Source of the DNA: JABDGZ01 sp964483785
GTDB lineage: Bacteria; Omnitrophota; Gorgyraeia; Zapsychrales; Fredricksoniimonadaceae
Direction of reading: 5' to 3'
NCBI GenBank assembly: GCA_964483785.1
Contig: CAZACW010000065.1
Location: forward strand, 1 to 12,977
Length of the DNA: 12,977 nucleotides
Numbering within the stretch: position 1 is the first letter of the stretch; every line of letters starts with the position of its first letter. Under the pieces are notes generated by a model, which did not search any database, was not told the DNA's origin, and saw only the letters and a list, made by a program, of their open reading frames with translations. The position numbers and the translations under genes are program-made. This document shows positions 1 through 4,865 of the stretch, piece after piece.

Positions 1-260
1 AGATCAAGGACGGCGCCATTTTCATCGACGGCAAGGAAATCACGGACCCGCGCATCAAGCGCACCTATTATTACAACCGCGGGGATTACGGGGCCGAAGG
101 CCAGACCGTCTTTGTTCCGCCGGGCTATGTCTTTGCCATGGGGGACAACAGCGGCTCCAGTTATGACAGCCGTTATTGGGGATTTGTCCCGGAATCCAGC
201 ATCATCGGCAAGGCGGATTTTATCTTCTGGCCCTTGGACCGCATCAGGATCATTCAATGA
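1..260 (+). CDS. lepB: Signal peptidase I, C-terminal part (5' end outside window)
   Basis: This is the last 85 codons of a type I signal peptidase, the inner-membrane serine protease that removes signal peptides from exported proteins. The reading frame begins at base 3 and ends at TGA 258-260. Seen directly: the conserved late box GDNSGSSYDSRYWG (fragment residues 47-60), preceded by the VPPGYVFAMGDN strand and followed by FVPESSIIGKADFIFWP, the standard order in the S26A family. The catalytic Ser and Lys lie in the missing N-terminal part, so activity cannot be judged. The stop overlaps the start of the next gene (ATGATGA), which suggests translational coupling in an operon with the lipid genes downstream. 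Confidence 0.95.
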   Translation, partial: IKDGAIFIDGKEITDPRIKRTYYYNRGDYGAEGQTVFVPPGYVFAMGDNSGSSYDSRYWGFVPESSIIGKADFIFWPLDRIRIIQ

Positions 261-646
261 TGAATGATTGGACGTCCTTACAAGCGCCCCAGGGGCAGAG
301 CTGTCCGGCAAAGAAGGGCCTTGCTGTTTTGCTTCTTATGACCATTGGTTTCATAGGTTGTCAGACAGCCCCGCGTCCGGCGGGAGAACCATCCAGGAGT
401 GAAACAGTCTCCGCCATCACCAGCGTGACCCAGGGCCTGACCAATAAGACGGTCACCGAAGAGCAATTGAAGGACATCTCTCTCAAGGTGGCCAAGGACC
501 CCCAGGCTAAGTCAGCCTTAAAATCGATCGACACGGCCTTCAGCCCCCAGCACACAGTCAAATATTGCCCGGAAAACGGCCAGCGTTTTAGCCCGGATAT
601 GGACTATTGCCCCGACGGTAAGGTCAAACTGGAATGGGTGGATTAG
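257..646 (+). CDS. Small putative lipoprotein with zinc-ribbon-like C-terminus
   Basis: A 129-aa protein not recognised as a named family. The frame is open further upstream, but the ATG at 257 (or 260) is preferred because it overlaps the lepB stop and avoids a long intrusion into lepB. The N-terminus has KK at 19-20, a hydrophobic stretch (GLAVLLLMTIGFIG) and Cys35, which fits a lipoprotein signal peptide with a somewhat weak lipobox (FIGC). The middle is hydrophilic and probably helical. The C-terminus (about 101-129) reads YCPENGQRFSPDMDYCPDG. That resembles one half-degenerate zinc ribbon (CPxCGxxF...CPxDG) with only two cysteines left, so metal binding is doubtful. Its place between lepB and pgsA points to an envelope role. 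That role is inferred from context only. Confidence 0.75.
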   Translation: MMNDWTSLQAPQGQSCPAKKGLAVLLLMTIGFIGCQTAPRPAGEPSRSETVSAITSVTQGLTNKTVTEEQLKDISLKVAKDPQAKSALKSIDTAFSPQHTVKYCPENGQRFSPDMDYCPDGKVKLEWVD

Positions 647-683
647 CCGCGGCCGGCGTTTAAGGGGCCGGGCATGAGGGGAT

Positions 684-1253
684 ATGGCTTTAACCTTCGC
701 TAATAAGGTGACAGTTGGACGTATCCTGATCGTCCCGTTTTTTATCGCGACGGTGATGTACATTTCGCCCCAGCACCCGTATTTGCGCTGGGTGGCGCTG
801 GCCCTTTTCATGGCCGCAGTGGTTTCAGATTTGATCGACGGCTATATCGCCCGCACGCGCGGCCAGAAAACCAGGGCCGGGGCCATTCTGGACCCTTTGG
901 CGGACAAGATTTTGCTCATCAGCGCCTTCATCTGCCTGTACATTAAAAGAAGCTGTTTTCCGGATTTCCATTTTCCCTTGTGGTTTGTGCTGGCCATCAT
1001 CAGCCGCGACATCATTTTGCTTTTGGGGGCCATGATCATTCAGCTGATCACCGGGAAATTGGACATGGAAGCCAACCGCTCGGGAAAATTGACGGCATTT
1101 TTGCAGATCGTTTGCGTGCTGGGCGTCTTGCTGCAGTTGAAATTCACCTTTGTGTTTTGGTATGTGGCCCTGGTGGCCACCTTTGTTTCCGGCGTCGTTT
1201 ACATCATGGAAGGGATCAAGGTCCTTAATGAATCTTCTGTATCTGGCGATTAG
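684..1253 (+). CDS. pgsA: CDP-diacylglycerol--glycerol-3-phosphate 3-phosphatidyltransferase
   Basis: A 189-aa integral membrane enzyme, the usual length for PgsA. It makes phosphatidylglycerol phosphate from CDP-diacylglycerol and glycerol-3-phosphate, the committed step to phosphatidylglycerol and cardiolipin. Seen directly: the complete CDP-alcohol phosphatidyltransferase signature, with D49, D52-G53, A56-R57, G66, D70 and D74 at canonical spacing (DG-x2-AR-x8-G-x3-D-x3-D). The N-terminal NKVTVGRILIVP is typical of PgsA rather than of phosphatidylserine or cardiolipin synthases of the same fold. Hydrophobic segments follow around residues 10-27, 34-50, 75-87, 95-115 and 133-175. A purine-rich GAGGGG stands close before the ATG. 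The 3' end overlaps plsY by 26 bp, so the two phospholipid enzymes are very probably co-translated. Confidence 0.93.
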   Translation: MALTFANKVTVGRILIVPFFIATVMYISPQHPYLRWVALALFMAAVVSDLIDGYIARTRGQKTRAGAILDPLADKILLISAFICLYIKRSCFPDFHFPLWFVLAIISRDIILLLGAMIIQLITGKLDMEANRSGKLTAFLQIVCVLGVLLQLKFTFVFWYVALVATFVSGVVYIMEGIKVLNESSVSGD

Positions 1254-1857
1254 CGCTTTGCTGGCGTATTTGATCGGCGCCATTCCCACGGCCTATATTT
1301 TCGGCCGGGTCTTGAAAGGCATTGATATCCGCGAGCACGGTTCAGGCAACATGGGGGCCACCAATGCCTTCCGGGTCCTGGGCAAGGGGCCTGGGGCCCT
1401 GGTCTTGGTCCTGGATATCATCAAGGGCATTGTTCCGGTCACGCTCATTGCCAATGCCTTTGGCCTCAGCGATTCACTGGCCCTGGTGGTGCTGGCCGTG
1501 GCCACGGTATCAGGTCATAATTGGACCGTATTTTTGGGCTTCAAGGGAGGCAAGGGCATTGCCACCACCCTGGGGGTCCTGATCGGCCTGGCCATCCAAT
1601 TCCAGGTCTTGCGCATCATCCTGCTTTTGGTCACCCTGACCTGGGCGGTGCTGTTTTTGGTGTTCGGCTTTGTCTCCCTGGCCTCCATCAGCGCGGCCGT
1701 GGTTTTTCCGGTCCTGATGGTGGCCTACGGCGAGCCGTTTGCCCTGACCGTCATGTCCATCGTCCTTTGCATTTTCATCGTGCTGCGCCACCGCTCCAAT
1801 ATCAAGCGCCTCCTCAAGGGCCAGGAAAACCGGGTCCAATTTTTCCGTAAAAGATAG
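1228..1857 (+). CDS. plsY: Acyl-phosphate--glycerol-3-phosphate acyltransferase PlsY
   Basis: A 209-aa membrane acyltransferase that transfers the acyl group from acyl-phosphate to glycerol-3-phosphate, giving lysophosphatidic acid, the first step of phospholipid synthesis. All three PlsY signatures are visible: GSGNMGATNAFR (38-49), GHNWTVFLGFKGGKG (96-110), and LRHRSNIKRLLKGQENR (186-202). The ATG at 1228 is chosen over an earlier in-frame ATG at 1150 because MNLLYLAISALLAYLIGAIPTAY is the usual PlsY N-terminus, and AAGG lies five bases before it. The protein has about five to seven hydrophobic segments. The gene overlaps pgsA, placing both glycerophospholipid steps in one transcript. An acyl-phosphate producer (PlsX) should exist elsewhere. 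Confidence 0.95.
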   Translation: MNLLYLAISALLAYLIGAIPTAYIFGRVLKGIDIREHGSGNMGATNAFRVLGKGPGALVLVLDIIKGIVPVTLIANAFGLSDSLALVVLAVATVSGHNWTVFLGFKGGKGIATTLGVLIGLAIQFQVLRIILLLVTLTWAVLFLVFGFVSLASISAAVVFPVLMVAYGEPFALTVMSIVLCIFIVLRHRSNIKRLLKGQENRVQFFRKR

Positions 1858-1901
1858 CTTTTTAAAGGCCTTCCGTCATTTCCCCGTCGAGAAATCCGCC
1901 G

Positions 1902-1913
1902 GAAAACGTTTTC
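1902..1913. repeat. 12-bp perfect palindrome upstream of the 2006 gene
   Basis: GAAAACGTTTTC reads the same on both strands. It lies in the 148-bp gap after plsY, about 20 bp upstream of the candidate -35 element at 1934. It could be an operator half-site pair or chance. No transcription factor is assigned. Confidence 0.3.
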
Positions 1914-1933
1914 TCCAACTTCAGGCCAAGCCC

Positions 1934-1961
1934 TTGTTTTGCCTCGGTGGCATGGTACACT
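1934..1961 (+). promoter_or_regulatory. Candidate sigma-70-type promoter for the 2006 gene
   Basis: TTGTTT (1934-1939) and TACACT (1956-1961) are separated by 16 bp. The -10 is preceded by TGG, which resembles an extended -10. Transcription would start near 1968, giving a leader of about 38 bases that contains the strong GAGGGAGAG ribosome-binding site just before the ATG at 2006. The assignment rests on consensus resemblance only. Confidence 0.35.
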
Positions 1962-2005
1962 TCGGTTAGAAGGCATAGGAAGCGTCAAAATGAGGGAGAG
2001 AAAAA

Positions 2006-2401
2006 ATGGACTTCAACGATGAAGTTTTAAAAGGCATGAAAGGTTCGCCTATGCGCGACATACTTCATAAAACCACAGAGATTTTGCAAGGGCGCGGCAA
2101 GATGATCACCTTGCGCGAGCACGCCGAAGAAAAGGACTGCGTCACGGACGTGCGCAAGAATTTCATCTACGTGGCCAATGAGGCCCAGTGCGAGGAGAAG
2201 CAGGCGGCCCCGGCGGTGCACATCGCCAAGTCTTTTGACAGCGTCCATCGCGATGAAAAATTTGCTTTCAGGGTGAAGGGCTTCTTCTATGTCAACCACA
2301 GCCGCCGGCTGATGAAGATCGCCTACCGGCACACCCTGAGGATCAATTTACACTGGAAGATCAATGTTTCCGCTCCCAAGAAGACGGTGACCATGGCCTA
2401 G
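2006..2401 (+). CDS. Conserved-looking hypothetical protein, 131 aa
   Basis: No family is recognised. The start is well supported: GAGGGAGAG at 1992-2000 followed by a run of A leads to the ATG. The protein is soluble in character, with no signal peptide or membrane segment. The N-terminal half is charged and probably helical (MRDILHKTTEILQGRGK, then LREHAEEKDCVTDVRK). The second half is rich in alternating basic and aromatic residues (FAFRVKGFFYVNHSRRLMKIAYRHTLRINLHWKINV), which suggests beta strands with a basic face. Two cysteines, C45 and C62, are present without a clear metal motif. The gene stands alone between a candidate promoter and a strong terminator, so it is probably monocistronic. 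Codon use resembles its neighbours. A nucleic-acid-binding role would fit the charge but is a guess. Confidence 0.75.
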   Translation: MDFNDEVLKGMKGSPMRDILHKTTEILQGRGKMITLREHAEEKDCVTDVRKNFIYVANEAQCEEKQAAPAVHIAKSFDSVHRDEKFAFRVKGFFYVNHSRRLMKIAYRHTLRINLHWKINVSAPKKTVTMA

Positions 2402-2429
2402 GAACCTGATTGTCCTGTCTTTCCGGCTT

Positions 2430-2465
2430 AAAGAATCCCGCTTGTTGTGGCGGGGTTCTTTTTTT
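2430..2465 (+). terminator. Rho-independent terminator after the 2006 gene
   Basis: AAAGAATCCCGC (2430-2441) pairs with GCGGGGTTCTTT (2450-2461) around an 8-base loop. The stem has 12 pairs including one G-U. The T run extends to 2465. It lies 28 bases past the stop codon and separates the 2006 gene from what follows. Confidence 0.85.
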
Positions 2466-2519
2466 GTCTTGCGGGAGGGTATAAAAAAGGTATGCTTTTT
2501 ATAGGAGAAAATATATAGG

Positions 2520-2587
2520 GGCCTGGATTAAAAAAATCTACCTTCGTTGGGCGAACCAGCCCCACGGAGGTTTTTTATGCCCAGGCC
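2520..2587. terminator. Second long hairpin with A and T tracts; possible bidirectional terminator or structured RNA
   Basis: The inner stem pairs CCTTCGTTGGGC (2541-2552) with GCCCCACGGAGG (2559-2570) around the loop GAACCA, with one G-U and one T-C mismatch. Seven A (2530-2536) stand before it and six T (2571-2576) after it, so it could end transcripts arriving from either side. An outer GGCCTGG (2520-2526) pairs with CCAGGCC (2581-2587), enclosing the whole as a 68-base structure. No gene on the opposite strand needs a terminator here, and the 2006 gene already has one. A small RNA of roughly 50-100 bases ending at about 2576 is therefore an alternative reading. The 283-bp gap from 2402 to 2684 otherwise holds only the first terminator and the promoter near 2621. 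Confidence 0.6.
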
Positions 2588-2620
2588 TAAAAGCGGGTAT
2601 TGACAGCCAAAAGAGGCCAA

Positions 2621-2650
2621 TTGGCAATTTGAGACTTTGTCGGGTATACT
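2621..2650 (+). promoter_or_regulatory. Candidate promoter for the coiled-coil/PPK2 operon
   Basis: TTGGCA (2621-2626) and TATACT (2645-2650) are 18 bp apart and lie 35 bp before the ATG at 2685. A TTGACA at 2600-2605 is closer to the -35 consensus but has no convincing -10 at 16-18 bp. The call rests on consensus resemblance only. Confidence 0.4.
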
Positions 2651-2684
2651 TGACCTATTATTCCCTTAAAACAAGGTCCCGACT

Positions 2685-3302
2685 ATGGTAATATGGATGA
2701 GAATATTCAGGGGTTTCTTGGTCTTGCTCGGCCTGGCGCTGGTAGGCTTTAATGCCTGGCTTTACCTTTTTTGCAAACAGCAAAAAGGCCAAATCGAGGC
2801 CATGAACGAACAGCAGAAGACCCAGATGCAGGTCATTAGCAATAAATTCCAGGACCAGCAGGACCATCTGGAGCGCCTGCACAAGGATTTACAGGACGCC
2901 CAGCAGCAGATCAAGGAAGACCGGGATTCCCTGGAAGCCCAAAAAGACGCCCTTCTGCAGGAGGTGGAGAAACGCCAAGGCGTTGAAAACCAGGGCAAGG
3001 GCATTCAAAAGTCCCTTGTCGATATCAAGGCCGAGGCTGACGCCATCAAGCATGACATGAAGGGATGGCAGAAGGACTATGTCGCGGTGCTGGCCGAGCT
3101 CGAGCGCAAGATGGATGACGGCCATCAGGAATTAAAGGACTTTGAAAAGACCCTGACGGATTTGAATATCCCGGATTTAAGAGACAGCATCAAGGCGCTT
3201 AAAGACGAGCTCCAAAGCCTGACCCGTCCGGCGCCAATAACAGCAGCGCCGGCTGATTCCGGCGTACCTGAAAAGAAGGCGGAACGTGCGGATATCTATT
3301 AA
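2685..3302 (+). CDS. Membrane-anchored coiled-coil protein
   Basis: A 205-aa protein without a recognised family. Seen directly: an N-terminal hydrophobic segment at about residues 8-30 (FRGFLVLLGLALVGFNAWLY), then long Gln/Glu/Lys/Asp-rich helices with heptad-like spacing (about 34-120 and 125-178), and a Pro/Ala-rich tail (about 182-205). The most likely topology is a single inner-membrane anchor with a rod-like domain. AAGG eight bases before the ATG supports the start at 2685, and an in-frame ATG at 2697 is also possible. The 3' end overlaps the GTG start of the polyphosphate kinase gene by 17 bp, so the two are probably co-translated. A scaffold or envelope-spacer role would fit the architecture but is inference. 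Coiled-coil composition makes weak homology searches unreliable. Confidence 0.8.
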   Translation: MVIWMRIFRGFLVLLGLALVGFNAWLYLFCKQQKGQIEAMNEQQKTQMQVISNKFQDQQDHLERLHKDLQDAQQQIKEDRDSLEAQKDALLQEVEKRQGVENQGKGIQKSLVDIKAEADAIKHDMKGWQKDYVAVLAELERKMDDGHQELKDFEKTLTDLNIPDLRDSIKALKDELQSLTRPAPITAAPADSGVPEKKAERADIY

Positions 3303-3936
3303 AAAATTTCAAGTCAAACCGCATCAAAGCATTGACCTTAAGAACATCCCTGCCAAAACCAAGCCGTTGTACGCATCCAAGGAACAGTATCAAGATATCC
3401 TCGAAGAGCATATCGCGCAGTTAAGCCAATTGCAAAATGTGCTTTACGCGGACAATCATTATGCCCTATTGCTGATTTTCCAGGCCATGGACGCCGCGGG
3501 CAAGGACGGGGCCATCAAGCATGTGATGTCCGGCGTGAATCCCCAGGGCTGCCAGGTCTTCAGCTTCAAGCATCCCAGCCCAGAGGAGCTGGACCATGAT
3601 TTTCTCTGGCGCACCACCCGGGATTTGCCTCAGCGGGGGAGAATCGGCATCTTCAACCGCTCCTATTATGAGGAAGTGCTGATTGTCCGCGTCCATCCGC
3701 AAATCCTGCGGGGCGAACAGATCCCCAGGCCGCTGTTGGACCGCAAAAAGATCTGGGCAGAGCGCTATCAATCCATCCGGGACTTGGAAAAACACCTTTA
3801 TGACAACGGCACCCGGGTGATTAAATTTTTCCTGCACATTTCCAAGGGCGAACAAAGGCGCAGATTCCTCAAAATGCTGGAAGACCTGGACAAAAATTGG
3901 AAGATTATCCATGATGATCTGTGCGAGCGCCATTAA
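3286..3936 (+). CDS. ppk2: Polyphosphate kinase 2 family, N-terminal three quarters (ends at in-frame TAA)
   Basis: A PPK2-family nucleotide kinase, which transfers phosphate between polyphosphate and nucleoside mono- or diphosphates. Seen directly: the Walker A region QAMDAAGKDGAIKHV (66-80), then MSGVNPQGCQVFSFKHP, LDHDFLWR, and the Walker B/lid stretch GIFNRSYYEEVLIVRVHP (121-138), followed by KFFLHISKGEQRRRF (180-194). All are in family order. The start is GTG 3286, with AAGGCGGA just upstream and a 17-bp overlap with the previous gene. The frame stops at TAA 3934-3936 after DLCERH. In intact family members the chain continues with a YMxAYExxLSxTST segment, and exactly that sequence follows in the same frame (next feature). 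With the stop read through, the protein would be 292 aa, normal for the family. As it stands it lacks about 75 conserved C-terminal residues and may be inactive or need its partner fragment. Confidence 0.88.
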   Translation: MRISIKKFQVKPHQSIDLKNIPAKTKPLYASKEQYQDILEEHIAQLSQLQNVLYADNHYALLLIFQAMDAAGKDGAIKHVMSGVNPQGCQVFSFKHPSPEELDHDFLWRTTRDLPQRGRIGIFNRSYYEEVLIVRVHPQILRGEQIPRPLLDRKKIWAERYQSIRDLEKHLYDNGTRVIKFFLHISKGEQRRRFLKMLEDLDKNWKIIHDDLCERH

Positions 3937-4161
3937 TTGAAAAAGTACATGAAGGCCTATGAGGCCTGTTTGTCAGCCACCAGCACTGCTGAGGCGCCCT
4001 GGTACATTGTCCCCGCGGATGACAAGCAAAACGCGCATTTGATCATATCCCAGACCATTGTGGAAACCCTCAAAAGCCTTAAAATGTCCTACCCCAAGGC
4101 CGGCGCCAAGCGCAAAAAAGAGCTTAAGATCATGCGCAAAACCCTCCTGCGCCAGGCGTAA
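3937..4161 (+). pseudogene. ppk2: PPK2 C-terminal part, separated by one stop codon
   Basis: The 74-75 residues directly after TAA 3934-3936, in the same frame, carry the C-terminal PPK2 signature: YMKAYEACLSATST, APWYIVPADDKQNAH, and IVETLKSL-x4-YPK. No bases appear lost or gained, because the family alignment continues with the stop occupying one residue position. Independent translation could begin at TTG 3937, immediately after the stop, or at ATG 3949, but neither has a convincing ribosome-binding site. The simplest readings are a recent nonsense mutation or a base-calling error. A functional split enzyme by re-initiation is less likely. Confidence 0.8.
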
Positions 4162-4181
4162 AACCCCCTGCATGAATTCCC

Positions 4182-4209
4182 ATGACAGTGCGGCCAAATA
4201 TGTTATAAT
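4182..4209 (+). promoter_or_regulatory. Weak candidate promoter ahead of the repeat region
   Basis: ATGACA (4182-4187) and a perfect TATAAT (4204-4209) are separated by 16 bp, inside AT-rich sequence that contrasts with the rest of the window. It would drive transcription through the repeat element toward the gene at 4614. The -35 is imperfect and AT-rich stretches give chance matches. Confidence 0.25.
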
Positions 4210-4245
4210 AATTTTTTTAATTTATCTAAATTAGTGCTAGTTCGA

Positions 4246-4313
4246 CATATTGAGAAAGGCATGCAAGGATATGTTTTTGATAAGGCGCTGCGCTTTCCCC
4301 CCAGGCGCGCAGG
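4246..4313 (+). repeat. Direct repeat copy 1 (left arm of the element)
   Basis: This matches 4391-4459 nearly base for base: CATATT(G/T)AGAAAGG, the ATGCAAGGATATG core, GATAAGGCGCTGCGCT, a C run (six versus seven), then AGGCGC(G/A)CAGG. Beyond 4313 the copies diverge. The offset of 145 bp suggests duplication of one arm, or a second, decayed element lying beside the intact palindrome. Confidence 0.85.
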
Positions 4314-4316
4314 GGC

Positions 4317-4343
4317 CCATCACAACTCCTGGGGTTGTGGTGG
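4317..4343. repeat. Hairpin inside the first repeat unit
   Basis: CCATCACAAC (4317-4326) pairs with GTTGTGGTGG (4334-4343) around a 7-base loop, ten pairs with one G-U. There is no T run, so it is not a simple terminator. Confidence 0.55.
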
Positions 4344-4390
4344 TTATCCATGCGTGCCGTCGGGTGGCCGGGAGGGGCATACCCATACCG

Positions 4391-4459
4391 CATATTTAGA
4401 AAGGCATGCAAGGATATGTTTTTGATAAGGCGCTGCGCTCTCCCCCCCAGGCGCACAGG
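4391..4459 (+). repeat. Direct repeat copy 2 (left half of the palindrome)
   Basis: This is the second copy of the 68-bp direct repeat. It forms the left arm of the near-palindrome 4402-4554, whose right arm is the inverted core at 4533-4554. Confidence 0.85.
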
Positions 4460-4613
4460 AGCTGCTTACAAATGTTCTCTTTTGTAGCTCCGACGCGCCG
4501 CGTTTGGGGGGTTGGGGGGCGCGTCGCCGTGAAAAAACATATCCTTGCATGCCTATAGATAGTTATATCGAACGTCAAATTATTGGGCCTCATCATAAAA
4601 GGATATTTTTTGG

Positions 4614-4865
4614 ATGGATTGGGAAAGCCGGGCCAAAGAAGATTTTGAGGCGGTTTTAGGCAAAATCCCGGTTTTTTTGCGCGGCATCGCACAGGCCAAG
4701 GTCTCGCAAAAGGCGGAACAAATCGCCCAGGGCGAAAACCGCGGCTCGGTCACCCCTCAAGATGTAGTGGGTGCCTTTTTTGCGGAAACACCCTTTGGCT
4801 TTCATGGGCCGATGAAAACGGACATGGAAGCATTAGGGATCGATTATAAAAAGTATGGCCACTAA
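4614..4865 (+). CDS. Small PCP_red-like domain protein
   Basis: An 83-aa soluble protein. The pattern W-x4-AK-x2-F-x3-L-x2-IP-x-FLRGIAQAKV-x4-AE, followed by SVTPQDVV, resembles the PCP_red domain. That is the small helical domain at the C-terminus of light-independent protochlorophyllide reductase subunit B, also found as a stand-alone protein in many non-photosynthetic bacteria, where its role is unknown. The C-terminal MEALGIDYKKYGH is additional. AAAAGGA at 4597-4603 lies ten bases before the ATG. The 3' end overlaps the next gene by 11 bp, implying coupled translation with the O-antigen ligase-like protein. Nothing else here suggests chlorophyll synthesis, so that function should not be transferred. 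The domain match is from memory of the family pattern and is moderately certain. Confidence 0.65.
   Translation: MDWESRAKEDFEAVLGKIPVFLRGIAQAKVSQKAEQIAQGENRGSVTPQDVVGAFFAETPFGFHGPMKTDMEALGIDYKKYGH

Larger units (their letters stand above)
4240..4573. repeat. Composite inverted/direct repeat element (MITE-like), no coding content
   Basis: This stretch fills most of the 452-bp gene-free gap. The core AGGCATGCAAGGATATG with trailing T occurs three times: direct at 4257-4278 and 4402-4423, inverted at 4533-4554. The segment 4402-4554 is a near-palindrome. Its 22-bp outer arms are perfect. Inside them GGCG, GCGC, C-run/G-run, GGCGC and GGAGCT/AGCTCC blocks pair in order around a loop at about 4465-4484. 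The outer boundary is marked by GTTCGA (4240-4245) facing TCGAAC (4568-4573), each followed inward by ATAT with a one-base difference. No transposase or ORF of substance is present. The form fits a miniature inverted-repeat element or large palindromic intergenic repeat. A family name cannot be given from sequence alone. Confidence 0.75.

Noticed and set aside
176..256. Upstream extension of the lipoprotein reading frame
   Set aside because: It would overlap the conserved end of lepB and place 27 non-signal residues before the signal peptide. ATG 257 overlapping the lepB stop is better.
2600..2605. TTGACA as the -35 of the 2685 promoter
   Set aside because: It is a perfect -35 match, but no acceptable -10 lies 16-18 bp downstream. 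TTGGCA at 2621 pairs better with TATACT at 2645.
4240..4573. CRISPR array or integron attC interpretation of the repeats
   Set aside because: There are only two direct copies plus one inverted, with no regular spacers, and no attC core sites or integrase are visible.
4226..4692. Several short ORFs within the repeat region, with similar peptides on the minus strand
   Set aside because: The peptide similarity only reflects the DNA repeats read in different frames. There are no credible starts or protein features.
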